Source: Harmothoe impar (Eukaryota; Annelida; Polychaeta; Phyllodocida; Polynoidae). Taken from it: DNA of 64,000 bases. Positions within the stretch are counted from its first letter, which is position 1. The number at the start of each line of letters is the position of its first letter. The notes under the pieces are model-generated. The model saw nothing but the letters and a program-made list of their open reading frames with translations. It was not told the DNA's origin and made no database searches. Positions 25,101 through 31,841 of the stretch are shown piece by piece. The DNA lies in NCBI GenBank assembly GCA_947462335.1, contig OX381714.1:38413360-38477359 (forward strand). The letters are read 5' to 3'. Made by a program: the position numbers and the translations under genes.

Positions 25101-25389
25101 TCTGAGGGCATAATTTGTGTTCTTATTGAGAGGGTATGTATGTGAAATAGTTACCTTTTCCATGGCGGTCATTGTCAATGAATTCTCCTTCGTACTTGGA
25201 TCCATTGGGCCAGGTAAAGACGCCGAGCCCGGTACGCCGGTTGTCCTTGACCTGACCTTGGTAACTAGCTCCACTCTTATACTCCTTGAGGACCTTGACC
25301 TTCTGTGAGCTGGCCGAGCTGAGGGTGGGTAGTGAGTAGTCAGTCATAGCGGTCACTGAGGATACACTGCGACCTTCAAACGCAGGCAT
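980..25389 (-). CDS. ANKMY1: ANKMY1 orthologue (MORN, ankyrin and MYND protein), whole gene span
   Basis: This multi-exon gene predicts about 1,107 residues from the coding exons listed separately (25155-25389, 24819-24913, 11678-11824, 9880-11327, 9450-9621, 8554-8694, 7948-8034, 7076-7132, 6649-6750, 6051-6158, 5800-5931, 5569-5676, 4236-4401, 3843-4011, 980-1134). Domain order is about seven MORN repeats, a long acidic and serine-rich linker, scattered ankyrin repeats and a MYND zinc finger. That order, not any single motif, identifies ANKMY1. Splice phases agree at every junction. MORN repeats are usually membrane or protein contacts, ankyrin repeats bind proteins, and MYND fingers bind short proline-containing peptides; the exact function of ANKMY1 is poorly known. 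The first methionine of exon 1 (25389) is taken as start. The MYND exon ends at a strong donor, so a short last exon may lie beyond position 1. Confidence 0.9.
1135..3842 (-). other. ANKMY1 intron 14, with minisatellite
   Basis: A 2.7-kb intron, AT-rich, no coding signal on either strand. It holds the degenerate minisatellite at 3474-3760. Confidence 0.7.
3474..3760. repeat. Degenerate minisatellite, unit about 30-35 bp
   Basis: Repeats of a motif like CATGATTCCCACTTCATATA followed by CTAC and a variable spacer. It belongs to the same family as the array at 7245-7600 in another intron of the same gene. Confidence 0.75.
3843..4011 (-). CDS. ANKMY1: ANKMY1 coding exon 14, Gly/Ala/Pro-rich linker
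   Basis: The acceptor GTGCTTTGTAG joins in phase 1 and the donor GTAAGC in phase 2. It encodes a low-complexity linker ([18 protein letters not shown] ...) directly before the MYND finger. GC content is higher than its surroundings. Confidence 0.8.
4236..4401 (-). CDS. ANKMY1: ANKMY1 coding exon 13
   Basis: Acceptor TGTACCCTATAG, donor GTGAGT, entering in phase 0 and leaving in phase 1. It encodes [20 protein letters not shown] followed by a charged helix. This is the conserved segment between the ankyrin block and the MYND finger of ANKMY1. Confidence 0.85.
5105..5195. repeat. Short degenerate tandem repeat (GTGACCTTA core)
   Basis: Four or five copies of a core like AGTGACCTTAGAGTGA, spaced 18-25 bp apart, in an ANKMY1 intron. 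Confidence 0.6.
5231..5272 (-). CDS. ANKMY1: Possible ANKMY1 cassette micro-exon
   Basis: A 42-bp open stretch lies between TGCAAATATAG and a consensus donor GTAAGT, phase 0-0, encoding [14 protein letters not shown]. The acceptor has a poor pyrimidine tract. Exons 12 and 13 join in frame with or without it, so it may be optional or spurious. Confidence 0.4.
5569..5676 (-). CDS. ANKMY1: ANKMY1 coding exon 12
   Basis: Acceptor TCTTTTGTTACAG, donor GTAAGG, phase 0-0, 36 codons. [18 protein letters not shown] continues the ankyrin loop, followed by [10 protein letters not shown]. Confidence 0.88.
5800..5931 (-). CDS. ANKMY1: ANKMY1 coding exon 11, ankyrin repeat with GC donor
   Basis: The acceptor is TTCTCAATTACAG. 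The exon encodes [19 protein letters not shown] and [16 protein letters not shown], ankyrin-type. At its 3' end the only site that keeps the frame is GCAAGT, a GC-AG intron donor. Phase 0-0, 44 codons. Confidence 0.85.
6051..6158 (-). CDS. ANKMY1: ANKMY1 coding exon 10, ankyrin repeat
   Basis: Acceptor TTTTCACATTTCAG, donor GTAGGT, phase 0-0, 36 codons: [18 protein letters not shown] then [15 protein letters not shown]. It continues the ankyrin block of exon 9. Confidence 0.9.
6206..6431. mobile_element. MITE, PIF/Harbinger-like, TAA target duplication
   Basis: Terminal inverted repeats GGGAGTGCTCATTTTTTAAC and its complement enclose C-rich palindromic sequence. The element is flanked on both sides by TAA (6203-6205 and 6432-6434). 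A 3-bp TWA duplication is typical of PIF/Harbinger transposons. It sits in the intron between ANKMY1 exons 9 and 10. Confidence 0.75.
6649..6750 (-). CDS. ANKMY1: ANKMY1 coding exon 9, ankyrin repeat
   Basis: Acceptor TCTTGTGTTTCAG, donor GTAAAC after AGG, phase 0-0, 34 codons. [17 protein letters not shown] is a textbook ankyrin start. Confidence 0.88.
7076..7132 (-). CDS. ANKMY1: ANKMY1 coding exon 8, acidic mini-exon
   Basis: A 57-bp exon in phase 0-0 encodes [19 protein letters not shown]. The acceptor GAATGCTTTCAG is good; the donor (G|GTATTT) is weak. It could be alternatively spliced. It is called because it keeps the frame between exons 7 and 9. Confidence 0.55.
7245..7600. repeat. 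Degenerate minisatellite, second array
   Basis: About ten copies of a roughly 33-bp unit containing CCATTTTCATATACTACAT. It shares its unit with the array at 3474-3760. Confidence 0.8.
7948..8034 (-). CDS. ANKMY1: ANKMY1 coding exon 7
   Basis: A pyrimidine-rich tract followed by CAAAG is the acceptor and GTAACT the donor. It is phase 0-0, 29 codons ([20 protein letters not shown]...). It has no domain of its own and links ankyrin units. Phase and position support it. Confidence 0.65.
8554..8694 (-). CDS. ANKMY1: ANKMY1 coding exon 6, ankyrin repeat
   Basis: Acceptor TTCTTATCAACAG, donor GTAAAA (weak but in frame), phase 0-0, 47 codons. [18 protein letters not shown] is a clear ankyrin helix; the next is [19 protein letters not shown]. 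Confidence 0.85.
8770..9295. mobile_element. Non-autonomous DNA transposon with 28-bp inverted ends
   Basis: The left end AGGCTGCATAAAAAAAATTA and the right end (complement AGGCTGCATAAAATTGATAA) pair over about 28 bp with few mismatches. There is no open frame inside. It lies in the intron between ANKMY1 exons 5 and 6. The target duplication is unclear. Confidence 0.65.
9450..9621 (-). CDS. ANKMY1: ANKMY1 coding exon 5, ankyrin repeats
   Basis: The acceptor TTTTCTTGCAG joins in phase 2 to complete a glutamine codon; the donor is GTGAGG, phase 0. It encodes ankyrin helices and turns, [19 protein letters not shown] and [14 protein letters not shown]. Confidence 0.9.
9880..11327 (-). CDS. ANKMY1: ANKMY1 coding exon 4, last MORN unit, linker and ankyrin repeats
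   Basis: This is the largest exon (1,448 bp). The acceptor is TTATCTGCAG; the donor GTAAGT follows in phase 2. It opens with the last MORN unit ([19 protein letters not shown]), passes through a helical linker, and then carries ankyrin sequence ([52 protein letters not shown]). The second half is an acidic, lysine- and serine-rich linker without a recognisable fold. The long central linker is usual for ANKMY1. Confidence 0.93.
11678..11824 (-). CDS. ANKMY1: ANKMY1 coding exon 3, MORN repeats
   Basis: Acceptor TTTTTCTTCAG and donor GTAGGT, phase 0 at both ends, 49 codons. It encodes two MORN units beginning [15 protein letters not shown] and [15 protein letters not shown]. This stretch is not open from a methionine, so a search for ATG-initiated frames would miss it. 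Confidence 0.9.
13735..14310. repeat. Degenerate tandem repeat (CATTGCCTCA core)
   Basis: The motif GCATTGCCTCA recurs about every 20-30 bp with diverged spacers. The short open frames in this stretch are a by-product of the repeat. Confidence 0.6.
15859..16687 (-). pseudogene. Non-LTR retrotransposon fragment, C-terminal part of reverse transcriptase
   Basis: Open to a stop at 15859. It begins with a reverse-transcriptase thumb motif ([19 protein letters not shown]), then [18 protein letters not shown], and ends with the region containing [13 protein letters not shown] that is common in non-LTR elements of the Jockey/CR1 type. Catalytic motifs A-C are missing: it is 5'-truncated near 16687, as expected of target-primed insertion. 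It lies in the same orientation as the host gene, inside an ANKMY1 intron. Confidence 0.8.
18101..18399. mobile_element. Foldback MITE with about 50-bp inverted ends
   Basis: The left end GGATGGCTCTCCCAGGTGCG (continuing CGGACAAACG) pairs with the complement of the right end over about 50 bp. The centre holds two copies of CTTAATCTTACATCTTAAAA. Confidence 0.75.
20935..21375. repeat. Degenerate tandem repeat (TTGAAGCCA core)
   Basis: The motif TTGAAGCCA or TGAAGCCAC recurs at irregular 20-40 bp spacing. No coding content. Confidence 0.5.
23918..24102. mobile_element. MITE with 26-bp inverted ends
   Basis: The left end TACCGTATTCGACGTAATAA (continuing GCGCAC) and the right end are inverted copies with one mismatch over 26 bp. 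A remnant of the same end is visible near 14840. Confidence 0.8.
24819..24913 (-). CDS. ANKMY1: ANKMY1 coding exon 2, MORN repeats
   Basis: The acceptor TTACCTTTTAG and donor GTAAGG bound a 95-bp exon. It enters in phase 1, completing the glycine codon left open by exon 1, and leaves in phase 0. It encodes MORN sequence ([20 protein letters not shown]) that runs directly into exon 3 across a 13-kb intron. Confidence 0.85.
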
Positions 25390-25410
25390 CCTGGTCGGAC
25401 TATTTAGAAA
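25155..25410 (-). CDS. ANKMY1: ANKMY1 coding exon 1, first MORN repeats
   Basis: The acceptor (AAATTTCAG) precedes 25410 and the donor GTAACT follows 25155. The exon ends in phase 1 after the G of a glycine codon. The likely start is the ATG at 25389 (MPAFEGRSV). A serine-rich head is followed by MORN units [16 protein letters not shown] and [14 protein letters not shown]. Because an acceptor lies upstream, at least one 5' exon exists; a candidate is at 27249 and above. Confidence 0.85.
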
Positions 25411-25488
25411 CTGAAATTTATTAGAAATTGGTAAGTTCTGTTGGCAATGACTAATTCTTGCGTGTATTAAAGGCATGGCAATGTATAC

Positions 25489-25564
25489 ATAGACAAAGGT
25501 GCACTCGTAGAGTTCCTCGTGAAGAACTCTCAGTGGAGAACTCTACGAGTATTCCTTTGTCTAT
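25489..25564. repeat. Small foldback element
   Basis: The ends ATAGACAAAGG and CCTTTGTCTAT are inverted. Inside, ACTCGTAGAGTTC pairs with GAACTCTACGAGT. A related hairpin is at 61031-61111. Confidence 0.65.
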
Positions 25565-25574
25565 TTATTTTATT

Positions 25575-26032
25575 TCTTATTAACAATAATTGTTAAAATT
25601 CCACTTAATTGCTCAGAAAAAGCTTCTTTATAGTGGTTAAATCAACAATTTTGATGATTTGACAGACCTTGAAGTATATAGACAAAGATGGGTGGGGCTG
25701 GGGCCCATCCCACTCAGCCTGCGGGTTCGTGGGATACTGCCCCAGCCCCACCTCGGGGGGAACGGTACCAAAAATCCTCTTGCCAGTTTGCCTTCATTTC
25801 ATGGTTTTTATTCTTCAAAATATGTTTAATTGCATATAAATGGCCATAAGAAATTGAACAAATGATGATGTCATAGGCCATGTGATACAGGAGGATACGG
25901 GATTTGTAGTACTTGGGCATAGTGGTCATCATATCCACCATGGAATAAGGGCGAGGGTTATTTCACAGGGGGTGTTAAATACGGCCTTCCTCGGTTAAGT
26001 AAATGGGAGTGCCGTATTCACCATGAAATAGA
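25575..26032. repeat. Dispersed repeat, copy 1, with internal insertion
   Basis: It matches the inverted copy at 60536-60722 across the motifs GGTTAAATCAACAATTT, GATGATTTGACAGACC, GGGGTGTTAAATACGGCCTT and GGGAGTGCCGTATT. Copy 1 carries about 260 extra bases (roughly 25672-25940) that copy 2 lacks; the insert has a GC-rich hairpin around GGTGGGGCTGGGGCCCATCC. Confidence 0.75.
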
Positions 26033-26104
26033 AAGAGATAGATCTATCAATAGTTATAGCAAACTGTGAGTTATTTCTATCCCACTGCATTACTGGAAAT
26101 ATAA

Positions 26105-26399
26105 GGGAGTGTTCATTTATTAATTTCAGGGCGGGGGTGGTGAGATTTTGCGCGGAGGGGCGAAAAAATGTTACGCCCCCCCCCCCCCCTCGATAGCACG
26201 CAGAGTGTTTCACGTCCCCCCTCGCCGAAATTTTTTTTGCCCCCCCCCTTTGAACGATAGTAATGCGCAGGCTTTTTTGCTTAAAAGGGGCTGAAATTGT
26301 TATGCCCCCTCTCAAGAGGAGTCAGACATTTTTACGCCACCCCTCAGGAGGGGTCGGAAATTTTTACGCCCCCCCTGTAACTAATGAATGAACACTCCC
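26105..26399. mobile_element. MITE, PIF/Harbinger-like
   Basis: Inverted ends GGGAGTGTTCATTTATTAAT and its complement; TAA on the left, TAT on the right. Long C runs lie inside. Same family as 6206-6431, 29395-29705 and 30044-30357. Confidence 0.7.
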
Positions 26400-27248
26400 T
26401 ATTAAAGCTTTAATTTGATACTGAATATGCCAATATTTGTCCATTTTTTTAGATCTATTCGGGGACTATTCCCCTAAATCCATCAGAACATACTAAAATG
26501 AAAATAGAAATAGATGAAGATTCTCCTGGATTTCACACAAAAACTGAGACGGGGATAAAAGTTTGGGGGTGGTTTCCACACATTCTTTTATATATCTGCT
26601 CTCCTGAAATACTTTGATCTCTGTTAAACTTTAAGTTTGCTCCAGCATATCACAAAATGGCATGCCTACCCCTGAACAAGATAAGCTTCCAATTAATTAC
26701 AAAACTGATGATAGGGGTTGGAAAAAATGTTGTGGGAAAATCAGAGACAGAGGTGCCACTCAGACTCAGTCTCAGTCGTCAACAAAAAGTAGGAAATGTT
26801 ACAATTTTAAATTTAGTCAATATTCCCTAGGACACGAGTATTTAATACAGAAATTCCAGCAAAATACAACTTTAAACCGTGAGGGGTTTATAATAAATCA
26901 CTGGACTCTTGTCTCTGGAGATTCAACTTGAATCAAGTGGAGTTCCCCTTCAACAACAAAAGTGTTCCACCAAACTCAAAAGCCAAAGGCCTGTTCTATA
27001 CAAACCTCCACAAAAGGTAGTTTTGTAAACTATAAACAAAGCATGTGGCGAACATTAATAGGACATGGGGCTCTGTGTTAGACGTGCATACCACAGTTTC
27101 GAGTTTGTGTTGTTTGTTGTTCAAAGATCAGAGACCGGGCGGCGATCAATCTGTGGCCGGCCTCTGGGGCACCTGTCACGGTCAAGACTCCAAGCAAGGC
27201 ACCGCGTCCCTCGGGACATATTTCCCTTGGCACTCCGACTACATACCT

Positions 27249-27430
27249 GAATTTTACTCGTTATCTCGAGGTTATATGTAGGCTATCAATCCAAATGGTG
27301 AAGTGGCCTCCAAATTCATCCGTTATTCGCGTAAATTCAGTCCTCTTTCCGTCATGGTTTTGTCGTATCCTAACTCCCTGTTGGTGTTACAAACTCCAAC
27401 TTGCCAAAGCTTTCTCAATCCGCGAAGCGT
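27249..27430 (-). other. ANKMY1: Candidate 5' untranslated exon of ANKMY1
   Basis: A donor match CAG|GTATGT lies at 27249 on the minus strand, below a CpG-richer stretch, and 1.8 kb upstream of the acceptor of coding exon 1. The segment contains only short upstream open frames, so it would be non-coding. The 5' limit is a guess. Confidence 0.35.
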
Positions 27431-27443
27431 GCTTGGCCTTGGC

Positions 27444-27456
27444 GTTGCTCGGTAAC
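27444..27456. promoter_or_regulatory. RFX X-box motif upstream of ANKMY1
   Basis: GTTGCTCGGTAAC fits the X-box consensus RYYNYY-N1-3-RRNRAC on both strands. The half-site GTTGCT and its complement AGCAAC recur across 27444-27464. RFX factors drive ciliary genes in animals. It lies about 190 bp upstream of the candidate donor. Confidence 0.5.
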
Positions 27457-28272
27457 CTAGCAACGGTTGGGTTTGGAAGTTTGGAAGTGAATCATGCACA
27501 CTTCTGACGGTTTCTACCCTTTGTCACAGAACTAATCAACCCTAGTCTAGTTCCTTGCCTTTGTGCTTCATATTCTACACTCAAATGTCCCAAATTAAAA
27601 CCATACGTAAGCTGAAATCCGCCAAACTATGCAGCAACAACTGACAAGGAGCATTGATTCGTTGGGAGTTGTAGAATTTAGTGCAATCAGTTCTCTCTAG
27701 AGGTCAGCACTGGGTATATAGTTCATATAAAACATCACAGACGGCGCTACCAGTAGCGAGCACGTGTCATTCTGGGGGAGAGGTTGATGATCGAAGCTAT
27801 CTCTGAGGCATTCGCTGTCGCTGTGACTGTGGATTTTTGGTATCATTCAAACTCAGTTGCATATATTTTACTGATCTGGGTGTGGGTGAATATTTAGGCT
27901 AAGCATGACTTGGATCAAAGTTACAGAAATTATCTGTGGCGCCTCCACTTGTTATAGAACATGGACGCCGGGTAATCCCTTTATTTTTATTCTTATTTTA
28001 TTTTTTTATTAGGTCCTCATTAAGATACAGAATGATCTTCCACGACCAATTAAAATTATAACACCAAGCCTGGGGCCATACCCAGGGCAGTGTCATAGAG
28101 GAGACCACAGAGACAGGATAGTGCCCCCCTTTTATGGGGCCTAAAATAAACTATGAATTCAACAATTGGCATGGCTTATGGACACATGTTGAATAGGGCC
28201 TGTTGTCTCAGTGTCCAGCTATGAAAAATCAGGGGGCACAGTGAGACATTTATAATTATAATAGTCTAATTA

Positions 28273-28372
28273 GGGAGTGATACATTTTTTTAACAAAAGG
28301 GGGGGGGGGCACAAAGTTTTTTACCCCCCCCCCCTCCCAAGAGGAGTCCAAATCCCCCCCCCCCCCCCCCCA
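28273..28372. mobile_element. Partial G/C-run MITE
   Basis: The left end GGGAGTGATACATTTTTTTA resembles the family at 30044-30357. No matching right end was found; long G and C runs follow. Confidence 0.45.
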
Positions 28373-28566
28373 ACACCTCACAGTCCTAAGGTTGCTACCG
28401 TATCTCTCTAAATGTCCATACTGTTTTCAAGGCAGAGTGAGATAGCGGATGCAGAGCCATTGGGCCTACTCCTATAGCTGTCTCACTGTGGCCCATCCTC
28501 CCATTTTATCAACAATTCAATGTAAAAGAATTGATGGGTCCACATAAAATTTATTCAAAATGCTAA

Positions 28567-29325
28567 GGGAGGGTTCATTATTTATGGCAGGGGGGGGTGA
28601 GCATTTGAGGGGGGGGGGGCAAATTTTTTTAGGGGTACGTATTCAAAGGGGGGGGCCTTTTTTTTTTACCCTATTCTTAGGGGGGGGCCTTTTTTTTTAG
28701 GGGTAGGGCCTATTCCTAAAAATGTCGCGAATTTAGTAAGTTGAAATGTCGTGAATTTTGGTAACAGCCTGTGTTATATTTTACCAAATTATGTCAATAT
28801 TTTCAAAATTTTCTAAAATTTTCCTCAAACTCCCATCAAATTTCTCACTGCATCACTTTTGACACTCAGAATAGCCCACCGTTTTGTCAGTCTTCAAAAA
28901 AGTGCCGGCCTCATGTAAGCACTGAGGGTATGGGAGCTTCCAATTTATAAGCACTGGGGCCCTTAAACTCAACGGTATGTAAGTCGGGTGTCTGAAGTTT
29001 GACTATTATCACTCACCAGCGAGTATCATGAGACGTTTACACTAAAACACCTTACGAATGGATGTATTTGTTGCAAGGTAGTAAATTGTAGGTAAAATAG
29101 TGCCCAGGATTAAATGCATACAATTAGTAGACACCAACATCGTTTTTGTAATAAAGTTGAAAACGATCCAGGGTGAAGGGGGGGGGGGGGCGCTTTTTTT
29201 TCAACCTATTCGGAGGGGGGGGGCCTTTTTTTTTCAACCTATTCGGAGGGGGGGGCCAATTATTTTTGACGTATTCGATTTGCCAAACGCTCACCCCCCC
29301 CCTGCCATAAATAATGAACCCTCCC
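28567..29325. mobile_element. Foldback element with G/C-run arms, TAA target duplication
   Basis: The left end GGGAGGGTTCATTATTTATG and its inverted copy bound 759 bp, flanked by TAA on both sides. The arms carry repeated G-run plus T-run blocks. The centre (about 28690-29100) is unique-looking. Confidence 0.75.
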
Positions 29326-29394
29326 TAAGTAGGCTATAGGCCTAACTTTAATAGTGGTCCTCAAAATTATGGGAAAATTTTCCCATTTTTTTAA

Positions 29395-29705
29395 GGGAGT
29401 GTTCATTTATTAATTACAGTAGGGGTGGTGAGATTTCGCGCGGAGGTGCAATTTTTTTTTATGCCCCCCCCCCCCCCCCCCGAGAGCAAGTAGAACGTTT
29501 CGCCCCCCCCCCCCCCCGCCCCCGACTTTGAGCTATAGTAACACGCTGGCTTTTTTGCTTTTTAGGGGCTGAATTTTTTACACCCCCCCCCCCCTTAAGA
29601 GGGGTCAGACATTTTTTATGCCCCCCCCCCCCTTAAGAGAGGTCACAGGAGGGGTCGGAAATTTTTACGCCACCCCCCAACTATAACTAATAAGTGAACA
29701 CTTCC
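29395..29705. mobile_element. MITE, PIF/Harbinger-like, TAA target duplication
   Basis: The ends GGGAGTGTTCATTTATTAAT and the inverted right end (CACTTCC) have TAA on both sides. Very long C runs lie inside. Confidence 0.72.
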
Positions 29706-30043
29706 TAAAATTTTATTTGTAGCTTGTAGTCTTCCCAGTACTACCTATGATGAATTATTTTTGACTACAGGCCTAACACTAAATCCGGAGGCCCCATACA
29801 ACAATTTCCAAAAAATAAACGGTATTAACTCTTTCCCAATAGAAATGTGTATATACTATTTGTTAAGCCCACGGTGTAGGCCTACTAACTATGTCAAGTA
29901 AGATACCGGGTAGGCTACAGGGTATATGACAAAACTAAATGGTTGTAGACCTTACAGCTGTTTAATGAGTTTATTCTTATCTCTTGAGTAAACTTCATAG
30001 CCTCAATCGTTTTAATATCTTTCTTTTTCTGTTAAATCTTTAA

Positions 30044-30357
30044 GGGAGTGCTCATCTTTTAACAACAAGGAGGGGGGGTGGTGAGATTTCGCGCGGAGCG
30101 CGCGAATTTCCCCCCCCCCCAAGAGGGGTCGAAAATGTTTACCCCCCCCCCCCCCCCGGCAGGCCGAAAATCGGGCGCATTTGCGCCAATTTGTAGCGCG
30201 GGCTTTTCCCCTCAAAACAGGTTGAATTTTGTTGACCCCCCCCCCCCAAGAGGGGTCTAAATTTTTTACCCCCCCCCCCCGGTCAAGGGGTCCAAATTTT
30301 TTACCCCCCCCCCCCCCAAATCCACCACCCCCCTGTTGTTAAAAAATGAGCACTCCC
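30044..30357. mobile_element. MITE, PIF/Harbinger-like, TAA target duplication
   Basis: Closest relative of 6206-6431: ends GGGAGTGCTCATCTTTTAAC and inverted copy, TAA on both sides. Shared internal blocks read GGTCGAAAATG, GGCAGG and GGTCAAGGGGTCC. Confidence 0.75.
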
Positions 30358-30409
30358 TAAGAATGATAGGCCTATATAATGCATCATGACAGTCGTCATC
30401 ATAATACAT

Positions 30410-30560
30410 AAATGCAGCCCTTGCAAATAACTCGCCAGTGCTGCATCCAGGCATCATGCCAACCTGACAGCTTGAGACACTCCCGAAAGGGTCGGCATAA
30501 TAATGCACCAATACAGCACTGGCGAGTTACTCGCCTGGGCCACAATGGTGCATTATGGCA
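30410..30560. mobile_element. Small inverted-repeat element (ACTCGCCAGTGCTG arms)
   Basis: AACTCGCCAGTGCTG at 30429 pairs with CAGCACTGGCGAGTT ending at 30528. The sequence between matches the element near 56345-56515 (CATCATGCC, GGGTC motifs). Confidence 0.55.
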
Positions 30561-31316
30561 ACAGATGTCACATGCTATTGATGAGGATACAGTGCCATTA
30601 CACAGCTGAGTTGTCATCCATGTTGGAAGAATTAATGAAAATACAATGTACATAGTTGTAACGCATTTCACCAATTATAAGCTTCAATCTCAAGTCATTG
30701 TTATAATTATAAATATGATATTCTTTATCATCAACCATTTCAGTGTTATACATTTCTGTAGTCTGATTTCTTCAGTAGAGATACATTCAGAACAATACTG
30801 TTATGTGACCTGTCCTGGTCATAACCAATAAATCTCAAAATTGCCCATACTGACACATGTAACTTTGTCTGTGTAACCTTTAAAAACTGACTAAAGCCAG
30901 AATGCACTATTCCTAATTCAACATACCATAGGCCCTACACATAATAAATAGCACGGTTATAAATGTCCTTAATATGCTTACATTTGGAATGATTTTATGC
31001 ATTGCTCTGGTTATATCTTAGTGATAGATAGCCCTACCTTTGATAAAGGTAGGCTTTGCAGTATATAAAACAAAAAACTACTATATACGGTACTTGTTGC
31101 ATTGCTATTAGCACCGATGGTTATACTTTCTTGGTGGTATAGCTTGTGTATATATTCTTACATTTTATCCATTCACATATGAAGGTAACATTGACAAGAC
31201 TACATATGACTGCTATATACTAGTAATCCATTAGTGTTTTACACTCTAGCAACAATACTGAACAATCTCACATCCATATATTACTTTTAAAGTCTGTCTT
31301 TGAAAAAAACAACTTT

Positions 31317-31841
31317 TTAGCTGCTTGAATGGGTGAAAGTATGACTGTTGAAGTCATACCAGTTTGGGGCCACATGCCCACAGAAGCTGCACTTATAGGG
31401 GTTATCAGAACTGTGCATGCCTCTATGTAGGTAGAACAGCACGCGGTCACGGAACACAATACCGCATGTGCACACAAACACTGCCTGCCGTTCCATCAGC
31501 TTTGCAAAGATCTCCTCCGCAGTGAGATCCTTTATAGTAGTGGCCAGGTTTGGTCTGGGTACAATAGTCTGTGCAGGGGCTGGAGGAGACAGTGTGGTTA
31601 TGCTGCCTGCTACTGGCACTCCAAGTGTGGATGTAGCCGGTGGGGATGGCTGGCTCGGTGAGGCTAACCTCGGGCGCTTTGCTGGGGTGGCACCCATGAG
31701 TTCGGACGGGCTCGTTGATGCTTCACGATGGCCCGGAGGAAGCACCTGGTTGTGAATCAGAGTGACATGGTTGCGGTAATTCTCCATTGAGGTAAAGGTG
31801 CTGTCACACAGGCCACAGATATATGTGGTGCATACAGTGTT
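31317..31841 (-). CDS. SAND-array exon 25: C2H2 finger, Pro-rich linker and Ikaros-like C-terminal finger pair
   Basis: Acceptor TTCTCTCTTTCAG; open for 174 codons to a stop at 31317. First finger CGLCDSTFTSMENYRNHVTL then IH, nearly the same as the finger of exon 1. A basic patch (AKRPR) and a proline-rich linker follow. The last two fingers are CTCGIVFRDRVLFYLHRGMH and CSFCGHVAPNWYDFNSHTFT then H. Their order, the HRGMH spacing and the short link match the Ikaros/Hunchback C-terminal dimerisation fingers. The first of the pair has only one residue between its cysteines. Confidence 0.9.
   Translation of the reverse strand, partial: NTVCTTYICGLCDSTFTSMENYRNHVTLIHNQVLPPGHREASTSPSELMGATPAKRPRLASPSQPSPPATSTLGVPVAGSITTLSPPAPAQTIVPRPNLATTIKDLTAEEIFAKLMERQAVFVCTCGIVFRDRVLFYLHRGMHSSDNPYKCSFCGHVAPNWYDFNSHTFTHSSS

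Larger units (their letters stand above)
25411..31316. other. Intergenic region between the SAND-array gene and ANKMY1
   Basis: It holds two foldback or dispersed repeats (25489-26032), the ANKMY1 promoter candidate (27249-27500) and a dense cluster of G/C-run MITEs (28273-30357). The remainder is AT-rich. I could not place a convincing polyadenylation signal for the SAND-array gene between 30360 and 31316. Confidence 0.6.
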
